From Patescibacteria group bacterium UBA6033 (lineage in GTDB: Bacteria > Patescibacteriota > Minisyncoccia > Phycocordibacterales > Phycocordibacteraceae), in assembly GCA_002429325.1 (NCBI GenBank), contig DIZH01000015.1:6896-16041 (forward strand): a DNA stretch of 9,146 nt. Reading direction: 5' to 3'. Position 1 is the stretch's first letter, and the number at the start of each line of letters is the position of its first letter. A program made the position numbers and the translations under genes. A model generated the notes under the pieces. It worked only from the letters and a program-made list of their open reading frames with translations, was not told where the DNA came from and did no database searches. Positions 1-5,497 of this stretch are shown piece by piece.

Positions 1-2022
1 GTCGGCCATGCCTATGAGGATTCGCTGCAGGATGCCGTCGTCCGCTATCACCGTATGAAAGGCGAACGCACGACCTGGATACCTGGCACTGACTCGGCTG
101 CAATAGCGACTCAATCGCGCGTCGAGAAAAATATTCAGAAGGAGGAAGGTAAGAGTCGGCACGATATTGGCCGCGAGGAACTCGTACGGCGCGTCGCTAT
201 ATTCGCGAAAGAGAGCGAAGGGACGATTCTCGGACAAGTGCGAAAAATGGGTGCATCCCTGGACTGGTCACGCTACGCGTACACACTTGATGAGAAAAGA
301 ACCGTGGCCGTGGCAACTGCGTTCAAGCGTATGTACGACGCTGGTCTTATCTATCGTGGGCATCGCATTGTCAATTGGGATCCGAAGGGGCAGACGACTA
401 TTTCTGATGATGAAATCGTCTATCAAGAAGAAAAAGGTACATTCTACTATTTCAAATATGGACCGTTCACTATCGGAACGGCGCGTCCTGAGACGAAGTT
501 CGGCGACAAATACGTCGTGATGCATCCAGACGACGCGCGCTACGCAGAGTGGAAACACGGGCAGACATTTGAGGCGGAGTGGATCAATGGGCCCATCACC
601 GCAACCATCATTAAGGACAGAGCGATAGACATGGCATTCGGCACAGGCGTCATGACCATCACACCATGGCACAGCATGGTTGACTTCGACATCGCCGAAC
701 GCTATGAGCTCGATAAGGAACAGATCATCAATGAGTACGGCAAGCTCCTCCCTATTGCAGGTGAGTTTGGAGATATGAAGATAGCCGATGCACGCCCTCT
801 CATTGTCGAGAAACTTCGTGCGAAAGGTTTGGTGGTCAAAGAAGAACCGTATATGCACAATGTCGCGACCGCAGAACGCACGGGTGGCATTATTGAACCG
901 CAGATAAAACTGCAGTGGTTCGTGGACGTCGATAAGCCTTTTGTCATGCTGCATTCCGAAATACCGAGCATTGAAAGCGGCAGCACCCCGACTCTGAAAG
1001 AGATCATGCGCGCATCTGTCGAGAGCAATGCAGTGCATATGCCTCAAGAAGGCTTCCGCAATGCCTATCTGCATTGGATCGAGAACTTGCGTGACTGGTG
1101 CATCAGTCGGCAGATATGGTTTGGTCATCGCATACCGGTGTGGTACGGCGGCGAACAGATCCATATAGGAATTGAGGCACCTACCGGCGAGGGATGGGCG
1201 CAGGACCCAGACGTGCTCGATACCTGGTTCTCTTCAGCACTCTGGACGTTCTCTACACTTGGCTGGCCCGAGGATACGAAAGATCTCACAACCTATCATC
1301 CGACTTCATTCATGTCGCCTGCGTATGAGATCCTCAATCTATGGGTTTCCCGCATGATACTCATGAGCGGATTCCATCTCGGCCAAGTGCCGTTTAAGAC
1401 TGTCATGATCCATGGCCTCGTGCGCGATGCGCAAGGGCGCAAATTCAGCAAGTCGCTCAACAACGGTATCGATCCCTTGGATATGGTCGCGAAATATGGA
1501 GCCGACGCGCTCCGTATGGGTCTTTTGGTGGGTTCCGCTATTGGCAGTGATATAAGCTTCGACGAAAGCCGCGTCAAAGGTTATAAACACTTCTCCAATA
1601 AGCTCTGGAATATCACGCGATTCGTGCTCGAGACTACCGAAGGATTCAACTCCTCACTGGCAACTGAATTGAGCGCCGATGATCAGGCACTCAAAGGACA
1701 GTTCGATACGCTTGTCGCTGACGTAACGAAAGACATGGAAGAGTACCGCGTCTATCTCGCTGCTGAAAAGCTGTATCACTACGCATGGCACGAACTCGCC
1801 GATAAGATACTTGAGGATTCGAAGAAGATACTTGGCACAGTAAAGACCCCGTCTGAAGCGCCGGCGGACGCGAAGAATTCGAAGAAGGCGCTCTTGCGCT
1901 ACCTGCTCGATAGGACGATCCGCATGCTCCACCCATTCATGCCGTTTGTCACAGAAGAGATTTGGCAATCAATGCCGACCAAAGACGCGCAGTTCCTCAT
2001 GGTCGCGAAGTGGCCAAGTTAA
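1..2022 (+). CDS. valS: Valyl-tRNA synthetase, 5' end outside the window
   Basis: This class Ia enzyme charges tRNA-Val in the cytoplasm and hydrolyses mischarged threonine. The frame is open from base 1. The first visible residues, VGHAY, are the tail of the HIGH signature, so the true start lies upstream. In order: a PGTD motif (nt 82-93), the CP1 editing domain with TARPET (about nt 478-495) and GTGVMTITPWH, then RDWCISRQIWFGHRIP, DTWFSSALW, and KFSKS (the KMSKS loop, nt 1441-1455), followed by an alpha-helical anticodon-binding domain. The protein stops at VAKWPS, right after the anticodon-binding domain, and has no C-terminal coiled coil such as the longer E. coli and Thermus enzymes carry. 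Two conserved positions differ: PGTDH is PGTDS (nt 94-96) and TPAHD is TPWHS (nt 673-675). The stop codon lies in the base of a long hairpin. Confidence 0.96.
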   Translation, partial: VGHAYEDSLQDAVVRYHRMKGERTTWIPGTDSAAIATQSRVEKNIQKEEGKSRHDIGREELVRRVAIFAKESEGTILGQVRKMGASLDWSRYAYTLDEKRTVAVATAFKRMYDAGLIYRGHRIVNWDPKGQTTISDDEIVYQEEKGTFYYFKYGPFTIGTARPETKFGDKYVVMHPDDARYAEWKHGQTFEAEWINGPITATIIKDRAIDMAFGTGVMTITPWHSMVDFDIAERYELDKEQIINEYGKLLPIAGEFGDMKIADARPLIVEKLRAKGLVVKEEPYMHNVATAERTGGIIEPQIKLQWFVDVDKPFVMLHSEIPSIESGSTPTLKEIMRASVESNAVHMPQEGFRNAYLHWIENLRDWCISRQIWFGHRIPVWYGGEQIHIGIEAPTGEGWAQDPDVLDTWFSSALWTFSTLGWPEDTKDLTTYHPTSFMSPAYEILNLWVSRMILMSGFHLGQVPFKTVMIHGLVRDAQGRKFSKSLNNGIDPLDMVAKYGADALRMGLLVGSAIGSDISFDESRVKGYKHFSNKLWNITRFVLETTEGFNSSLATELSADDQALKGQFDTLVADVTKDMEEYRVYLAAEKLYHYAWHELADKILEDSKKILGTVKTPSEAPADAKNSKKALLRYLLDRTIRMLHPFMPFVTEEIWQSMPTKDAQFLMVAKWPS

Positions 2023-2107
2023 GACCTGCCGGAACAGTAAAAAGAGGGTAAAGACTTGGCCTTAGCGGCCTGGAGCGCACTCTTTTTCTGTTTCGGCAGG
2101 TCTTAAC
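2018..2107 (+). terminator. Long hairpin at the valS stop codon, probable terminator
   Basis: Bases 2018-2046 pair with 2080-2107. There are 27 Watson-Crick pairs, one G-T wobble (2032/2093) and one bulged T (2038). The loop (2047-2079) holds a GGCC-TTAGC-GGCC motif. The stem begins in the last codon of valS and includes its TAA. The upper stem pairs AAAAAGAG with CTCTTTTT, so the T-run lies inside the right arm rather than after it, as in the other hairpins here. The most likely role is termination of valS ahead of prsW, but the stem is far longer than usual for an intrinsic terminator. Confidence 0.7.
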
Positions 2108-2118
2108 CTCCTTTCGGA

Positions 2119-2127
2119 TGCTAAAAT
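2119..2127 (+). promoter_or_regulatory. Extended -10 promoter of prsW
   Basis: TGCTAAAAT fits the extended -10 pattern TGn-TAnAAT. The GTG start of prsW follows after 7 bases, which is about where transcription would begin, so the mRNA is probably leaderless. No convincing -35 box is visible. Confidence 0.55.
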
Positions 2128-2134
2128 AAACGAT

Positions 2135-2839
2135 GTGACCCTCACCACGCTCGGCTACGCATTTCTCGGCGGATTGTTACCAGCTTTTATCTGGCTCTAC
2201 TTTCTACTACAAGAAGACGCGAGTCATCCTGAACCGAAGAAGCTGATTGCATTCACGTTTATCGCTGGAATGATTGCGGTCCCGATTGCCATCCCTCTCG
2301 AACAATATGCGCGCGCAGCACTGCCGAGCAACGCCTCAGTCCTCATCGCTTGGGCGCTCATCGAAGAGATGTTGAAATACGGCATGGCGGCAATTTTTAT
2401 CCTCTGGCGGCCTGCAGTCGACGAAGCCCCTGACTATGTCATTTACATGATTACGGTGGCGCTCGGCTTTGCGGCGGCCGAGAATATGCTTTTTCTCATT
2501 ACGCCGCTCTCTGGGGGGAATATCGCCTCCAGCATTTTCACCGGCGATGTGCGCTTCATCGGCTCGACACTGCTCCACGTATTCGCATCTGCATCGATAG
2601 GATTTGCGTTCGCTTTCTCAGATGCGAGCCACAGCATCGTGCGTACGCTCGCCGGTGCCGTCGGACTTATCCTCGCTATTGCATTGCATACAACGTTTAA
2701 CACGCTTATTATTACCCAAGGCGCTTCGACTACGCTTGCTGCGGTATTCCTCGTCTGGACAACCGCTGTCATATTCTTTGCAGCGTTCGAAGTACTAAAA
2801 TTTTTCCAATATCGTAATGTGATTATAATTAGAAACTAA
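2135..2839 (+). CDS. prsW: PrsW-family intramembrane metalloprotease
   Basis: This is a polytopic membrane protein of 234 residues. PrsW enzymes belong to the same broad superfamily as CAAX proteases; in Bacillus PrsW starts cleavage of the anti-sigma factor RsiW. The family motifs are present: IEEMLKY (E77, E78), GFAAAEN (E116, N117), LLHVF (H148) and ALHTTFN (H185, N189), each in or next to a hydrophobic helix. About seven or eight membrane segments span the protein. The start is GTG, chosen because an extended -10 box ends 7 bases upstream and no ribosome binding site is present; the ATG two bases earlier is out of frame and meets TGA at once. No sigma/anti-sigma pair is visible nearby, so the substrate is unknown. 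The stop is one base before the hsp20 ATG. Confidence 0.88.
   Translation: MTLTTLGYAFLGGLLPAFIWLYFLLQEDASHPEPKKLIAFTFIAGMIAVPIAIPLEQYARAALPSNASVLIAWALIEEMLKYGMAAIFILWRPAVDEAPDYVIYMITVALGFAAAENMLFLITPLSGGNIASSIFTGDVRFIGSTLLHVFASASIGFAFAFSDASHSIVRTLAGAVGLILAIALHTTFNTLIITQGASTTLAAVFLVWTTAVIFFAAFEVLKFFQYRNVIIIRN
2824..2829 (+). promoter_or_regulatory. -10 box for hsp20 inside the end of prsW
   Basis: A perfect TATAAT lies in an AT-rich patch within the last codons of prsW, 11 bases before the hsp20 ATG. The predicted leader is only about 4-5 nt. No clear -35 box and no ribosome binding site are seen. It suggests that hsp20 can be transcribed independently of prsW. Confidence 0.5.
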
Positions 2840-2840
2840 T

Positions 2841-3353
2841 ATGACTATGAAACGATCGTTCTTTGAACGCCTCTCAGGCAATACTCAAGCCGAAGATTCA
2901 TTTGATTCTTTCGACGACGAGCTGCCGACCACGAGCATGCCGGTCCGCGCCGAGCCGCGCGGCCGCGCGGCCGAGCCGACTGCCCGTCCTGCACCTCTGG
3001 GGGACTCCGCTTCTAAAGGCGGCGAAGGACAGCTCCCTGTCGATGTGCATCAGACTGCGAGCGATATCATTATCCGAGCTTTTGTAGCGGGTGTACGTCC
3101 AGACGAACTCAGTATTTCTATAAGCCGCGATATGGTTGAGATAGAAGGAACGCGCTCAGAGCGCGAGCAAGTGGCAGGACCTGATTATTTCTCACGAGAG
3201 CTCTTCTGGGGCTCGTTCACGCGCGCCATTCTGCTCCCACAGGAAGTCGACGTCGAAGCCTCCTCAGCAAATGCCAAGGACGGTCTTCTCACTATCATTC
3301 TGCCGAAACTCGACAAAGCGAAGCAAACAAAACTCCGTGTTAAGGCAGGGTAA
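2841..3353 (+). CDS. Small heat shock protein, Hsp20/alpha-crystallin family
   Basis: This is an ATP-independent holdase of 170 residues that binds unfolding proteins in the cytoplasm. Residues 1-64 are polar and low in complexity, with a D/E-rich part (18-28) and a P/R/A-rich linker (35-57). The alpha-crystallin domain spans about 65-157. It opens with LPVDVHQTASDIIIRAFVAGV and closes with the family signature KDGLLTIILPK (146-156). A short tail ends in LRV, a possible weak IxI/V anchoring motif. The gene starts 1 base after prsW stops and probably has its own promoter in the prsW end. A second in-frame ATG at codon 3 is an alternative start. The 3' end overlaps the convergent DUF2914 gene by 14 bases, with no terminator between them. 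Confidence 0.93.
   Translation: MTMKRSFFERLSGNTQAEDSFDSFDDELPTTSMPVRAEPRGRAAEPTARPAPLGDSASKGGEGQLPVDVHQTASDIIIRAFVAGVRPDELSISISRDMVEIEGTRSEREQVAGPDYFSRELFWGSFTRAILLPQEVDVEASSANAKDGLLTIILPKLDKAKQTKLRVKAG
2954..2971. repeat. 18-bp perfect GC palindrome inside hsp20
   Basis: The sequence is its own reverse complement and contains GCGGCCGC. It encodes part of the R/A/E linker ahead of the alpha-crystallin domain. It may be only a by-product of the Arg/Ala codon run. Confidence 0.8.
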
Positions 3354-4416
3354 TTGTTTCTTCAACTGGAGCAACTGAGACTGAAACCGCAGTAAACGGC
3401 AGTCGAGTGATGCGGCGGCCGTCGACTGTCTCGACGCTGACCCGCCACTCCCCCGGCTTGTCTATGGGCATCGTGGAGTAGCCACGATAGCCTTGCTCAC
3501 GTCCGCCAGCTATTGGGTAAGTAATCGTTGCTCTGAGGACCCATTGTTTCGCAACAGAGTCATACCACTCCCAGCGATTAACAATATTCGTCGAGAGCGT
3601 CGTCGGAGCAAATATCGAGCTGTATGCAGAAACTGACTCGCCTGGAACGATGTGTAGTGCCGGTGTAAACCCGAGATAGCGCACCTGCCACGACTGAGCT
3701 TCGGCCGTCCCCATATATTCCCCAGGCACGCGCCACACTGAGTGATAGATGCCTGCTGCAGAGGCGGCAAGCGGTAACGGAGGCAGCACGTTCGTAAAGT
3801 AAAAAAGATTCATAAGAACAAGCACGACGACCGCACCTATGCGAATACGCCGCAGATCACTCGTGAACCGCTCACGTGCAAGCGCATGCAATAACCGCAC
3901 AAATACGAAGAACACCCCTATGGCGACAAGTCCGCTCTCGAGGAAGGTCAGAGTTCCAATGGTACCTGTGTAAATAGGTACCGCAAAGATTGCATAGGAG
4001 TAGAGTGCGAAGAAGAAGAGAACGCTCGCGAATACGACACGTTCATGATACTGGTGATAATACTCATTCGCGACAAGCACGGCTACGAGGAAAAGTATGA
4101 AGGGCCATGAGGTACCGAGGTCCGCTGAACGCCCATAGAAAATGACGAATCCGCTCCAGAATCCGCCAAGCGAGAATTGCGTTGCAATGGGCAGCAAGAA
4201 TCGCCAGCGCGGAGGGTTCGACCAGCGTGTTTCAAACCAATGCAGAAGAGGGATAGCAACGAAACAGATTGCTGTATACGCAGCGAAGACAAGCTGTGTC
4301 TGCAACAGGTCAATGCGCCAAAAAAGAATATTGTCAGCAACAAAACCAGCGACCATCGCTAGAGCAGAGAGATGTCGCTCGTACTTCTGTATCCACAGAA
4401 AGGTTTTCTGAAACAT
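3340..4416 (-). CDS. Polytopic membrane protein with C-terminal DUF2914 domain
   Basis: The protein has 358 residues. About six or seven hydrophobic segments fill residues 13-210 (for example 13-33, 41-60, 72-94, 104-118, 127-149, 155-175, 193-212). A soluble C-terminal part (about 220-358) then resembles DUF2914, with NRWEWYD (280-286), GGREQGYRGYS (304-314) and GEWRVSVETVDGRRITRLPF (322-341). DUF2914 proteins are common in CPR and proteobacterial genomes and have no established function; the domain probably lies outside the membrane. The reading frame stays open upstream to 4479, but that extension translates tRNA-Phe. The start is therefore the ATG at 4416, 6 bases after the tRNA's last base. 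No ribosome binding site or separate promoter is visible. The 3' end overlaps hsp20 by 14 bases. Confidence 0.85.
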   Translation of the reverse strand: MFQKTFLWIQKYERHLSALAMVAGFVADNILFWRIDLLQTQLVFAAYTAICFVAIPLLHWFETRWSNPPRWRFLLPIATQFSLGGFWSGFVIFYGRSADLGTSWPFILFLVAVLVANEYYHQYHERVVFASVLFFFALYSYAIFAVPIYTGTIGTLTFLESGLVAIGVFFVFVRLLHALARERFTSDLRRIRIGAVVVLVLMNLFYFTNVLPPLPLAASAAGIYHSVWRVPGEYMGTAEAQSWQVRYLGFTPALHIVPGESVSAYSSIFAPTTLSTNIVNRWEWYDSVAKQWVLRATITYPIAGGREQGYRGYSTMPIDKPGEWRVSVETVDGRRITRLPFTAVSVSVAPVEETITLP

Positions 4417-4421
4417 GTCGG

Positions 4422-4494
4422 TGCCTGGACCCAGGGTTGAACTGGGGACCCCTTCCTCTTCAGGGAAGTGCTCTACCAACTGAGCTATCCAGGC
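4422..4494 (-). tRNA. tRNA-Phe (GAA)
   Basis: This is a complete 73-nt cloverleaf. The acceptor strands GCCTGGA and TCCAGGC pair, as do D stem GCTC/GAGC, anticodon stem CTTCC/GGAAG and T stem CCCAG/CTGGG. The anticodon loop CTGAAGA carries GAA and the T loop is TTCAACC. The discriminator base is A. The next bases are CCG, so CCA is not encoded and must be added. The DUF2914 gene begins 5 spacer bases downstream, so both are probably on one transcript. A short hairpin copying both tRNA ends lies about 46 bases upstream. Confidence 0.97.
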
Positions 4495-4540
4495 AAGTGA
4501 AGAACAAAATGAAAGTACTCTTTTATTTTTTCCGAACGCC

Positions 4541-4566
4541 GCCTGGACAAGCCTACTTATCCAGGC
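4541..4566 (-). pseudogene. Short hairpin resembling tRNA-Phe with its middle deleted
   Basis: Read on the minus strand, this begins with the first 9 bases of tRNA-Phe (GCCTGGATA) and ends with 8 bases matching its 3' acceptor strand (GTCCAGGC). Only 9 bases lie between, where the real tRNA has over 50. It folds as an 8-bp stem (4540-4547 with 4560-4567) with a 12-base loop. The orientation is the same as tRNA-Phe. It could be a deletion remnant, or a terminator-like hairpin that matches by chance, but no T-run follows it on the minus strand. Confidence 0.5.
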
Positions 4567-4577
4567 GTTAGGGGGCT

Positions 4578-4862
4578 CTACTGCCCCGCTTTAAACGAGT
4601 TTATCAGCTTTTGCAGTTCAGCGGAAGTCGGGAATCCAAAGGGACCCGATGTCGTGATTCCCACAGCCGAAGAGAACTTTGAAACGAATGGCTGGAGATA
4701 TTGCTGGTAGAGATAGAGAGGTAGCGCGAGCACAATGATCCAGACGATGATTCTACCGATGAAACCGAGCCACTGGTCGCGACGGATAGCGCGGAGCATA
4801 TCGTGATTGTCTTTTGCGAGCGCATGTATTTGGTCAAGCTGCTGCTTCAGTTCTGGGTCCAT
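4578..4862 (-). CDS. Small single-pass membrane protein, CPR type, unknown function
   Basis: The protein has 94 residues. Residues 1-30 are charged and helical (MDPELKQQLDQIHALAKDNH, then MLRAIRR), which suggests a short coiled coil. One membrane helix covers about 32-53, followed by a tail with a Gly/Pro-rich patch (68-80). The layout MDPEL...KDNHxMLRAIRRxQWLGF resembles small hypothetical proteins I recall from Parcubacteria, but no function is known to me. The ATG is preceded by an extended -10 box (TGCTAGAAT) with an 8-base gap, so the mRNA is probably leaderless. A weak hairpin, GGGGC/GCCCC (4572-4576 with 4583-4587), covers the stop codon; no T-run follows. The tRNA-Phe/DUF2914 unit lies downstream on the same strand. 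Confidence 0.8.
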   Translation of the reverse strand: MDPELKQQLDQIHALAKDNHDMLRAIRRDQWLGFIGRIIVWIIVLALPLYLYQQYLQPFVSKFSSAVGITTSGPFGFPTSAELQKLINSFKAGQ

Positions 4863-4870
4863 ATGACTTT

Positions 4871-4879
4871 ATTCTAGCA
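4871..4879 (-). promoter_or_regulatory. Extended -10 promoter of the small membrane protein gene
   Basis: The minus strand reads TGCTAGAAT, ending 8 bases before the ATG at 4862. The prsW box has the same TGC lead. No clear -35 box is visible. Transcription would start at or next to the start codon. Confidence 0.6.
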
Positions 4880-4894
4880 TCTCGATTTAAAGCT

Positions 4895-5046
4895 TTTGTG
4901 CCACCGGCAGGACCGCGAGTACGCTTGTCGATCCTTACAGGATCAGTACACCTTGCGGATACTTTGCTTCAGGAAATCGCAAAGTATGCTCGCAAGGTCT
5001 TCAACTCCTGGACGCACGCCTCCCAGGCGTGCTCGAGGGCACAAAA
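4895..5046. other. Hairpin-rich non-coding stretch bounded by a 9-bp inverted repeat
   Basis: I see no convincing gene between tRNA-Arg and the small membrane protein gene. TTTTGTGCC (4895-4903) and GGCACAAAA (5038-5046) form a 9-bp inverted repeat at the edges. Inside are three hairpins: GATCC/GGATC with a 5-base loop (4930-4944); a 7+9 bp stem with a small internal loop (4951-4967 with 4979-4997); and a perfect 7-bp stem with a 5-base loop, GCACGCC/GGCGTGC (5014-5032). Such a series of stems suggests a structured RNA or a small degenerate element. The transcribed strand is unknown; on the minus strand it would be the tRNA-Arg trailer. Confidence 0.45.
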
Positions 5047-5071
5047 TTGCTTCGCACTTTTTGTGCCCTCG
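5034..5071. repeat. 13-bp perfect inverted repeat sharing the tRNA-Arg acceptor arm
   Basis: Bases 5034-5046 are the exact reverse complement of 5059-5071, with a 12-base loop. The right arm contains the 3' acceptor strand of tRNA-Arg plus its ACAAAA trailer. In a minus-strand transcript the left arm could pair with the tRNA 3' end and compete with the tRNA's own 5' acceptor strand. A T-run in the second arm (minus strand) could also make it a terminator. Confidence 0.85.
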
Positions 5072-5135
5072 CCAGGAGTCGAACCTGAATCAGCTCGTTA
5101 GGAGTGAGCCGTTCTATCCATTGAACTACGAGGGC
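5064..5135 (-). tRNA. tRNA-Arg (CCT)
   Basis: This is a 72-nt cloverleaf that reads AGG codons. The acceptor GCCCTCG/CGAGGGC pairs perfectly, as does D stem GTTC/GAAC. The anticodon stem GCTCA/CGAGC has one A-C mismatch next to the loop (positions 31-39). Loop CTCCTAA gives anticodon CCT. T stem TCAGG/CCTGG and loop TTCGACT are normal, and the discriminator is A. CCA is not encoded (ACAA follows). It lies just downstream of the glutaredoxin-like gene's terminator, with no obvious promoter between, so readthrough or a weak promoter in the short gap must serve it. Confidence 0.95.
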
Positions 5136-5150
5136 AATAATTGGAGGGTA

Positions 5151-5188
5151 GCATAAAAGGCGCCCTCTACCGAGAGCGCCTTTTATGC
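5151..5188 (-). terminator. Terminator after the glutaredoxin-like gene
   Basis: A 13-bp perfect stem (5151-5163 with 5176-5188), one mismatch, then 3 more pairs around a 4-base loop. The minus-strand 3' arm ends in CCTTTTATGC. The A/T-rich base makes it usable in either direction. Confidence 0.85.
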
Positions 5189-5195
5189 GTAAGCC

Positions 5196-5438
5196 CTAGG
5201 CCGCGATGCCGAGCGTCGACACGAGTCTCTCCTGGTCGAAACCGATAATCATTTCGTCGCCGACGAATATCACGGGTACGCCCATCTGACCTGACTTCTG
5301 AATCATCTCCTGGCGCTTCTCCAAATCCTGACCAACATTGTAGTCAGTATAGGTAATGCCTTTTTCCTTAAGGAAATCCTTGGTCATCTGACAGAAGTGG
5401 CAAGTCGGCGTGCTGTAAATAGTAACTGTTTTGTCCAT
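5196..5438 (-). CDS. Glutaredoxin/NrdH-like thiol-disulfide oxidoreductase
   Basis: This is an 80-residue single-domain thioredoxin-fold protein of the usual glutaredoxin size. It starts MDKTVTIYSTPTCHFC. The redox motif is CHFC (residues 13-16), the cis-proline segment is GVPVIFVGDEMIIGFD (53-68), and the end is LVSTLGIAA. The Phe in CxFC differs from the CPYC of classical glutaredoxins and recalls Uxx-star/NrdH-like redoxins. The reducing partner is not visible here; thioredoxin reductase is plausible because CPR bacteria seem to lack glutathione synthesis. The frame stays open to an ATG at 5468, but that codon lies inside the -10 box, so I use the ATG at 5438, which gives a leader of about 13 nt without a ribosome binding site. 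Terminators flank the gene on both sides, so it is probably a single-gene unit. Confidence 0.9.
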   Translation of the reverse strand: MDKTVTIYSTPTCHFCQMTKDFLKEKGITYTDYNVGQDLEKRQEMIQKSGQMGVPVIFVGDEMIIGFDQERLVSTLGIAA

Positions 5439-5458
5439 AATTGTATTGTTATGCGCCA

Positions 5459-5467
5459 AGTATACCA
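5459..5467 (-). promoter_or_regulatory. Extended -10 promoter of the glutaredoxin-like gene
   Basis: The minus strand reads TGGTATACT, the same nine bases as the box before the FtsB/DivIC-like gene. It ends 20 bases before the chosen ATG. It fixes the start by excluding the upstream ATG at 5468. Confidence 0.65.
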
Positions 5468-5474
5468 TCCAGAG

Positions 5475-5483
5475 TTATCCACA
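5475..5483 (+). promoter_or_regulatory. Consensus DnaA box upstream of the glutaredoxin-like gene
   Basis: TTATCCACA matches the bacterial DnaA-box consensus in all nine positions. It begins 7 bases upstream of the extended -10 box. It is a single copy with no other perfect copy noticed in the window, so it may be chance; it is not evidence for an origin. Confidence 0.35.
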
Positions 5484-5497
5484 CCTAGCAGACACAT

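Noticed and set aside
268..1164. 298-codon open frame opposite valS
   Set aside because: It is a shadow of a strongly conserved synthetase gene and its product looks random, rich in His, Arg and Cys.
2106..2117. ACCTCCTTTCGG as the end of a 16S rRNA
   Set aside because: Only about 10 bases match and no rRNA sequence lies upstream.
4417..4479. N-terminal extension of the DUF2914 protein to the ATG at 4479
   Set aside because: The extra 21 residues are a translation of tRNA-Phe; the first ATG after the tRNA is at 4416.
5034..5071. Attachment site of an integrated element at tRNA-Arg
   Set aside because: att sites repeat the tRNA end in direct orientation and come with an integrase; here the copy is inverted and no integrase is present.
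4814..5156. Plus-strand open frames of 86-95 codons across the intergenic region
   Set aside because: They cover the tRNA-Arg gene and hairpins, and no protein features are visible.
5439..5468. Longer glutaredoxin-like protein starting at 5468
   Set aside because: That ATG lies inside the -10 box, and glutaredoxins begin near MDKTVTIYS.
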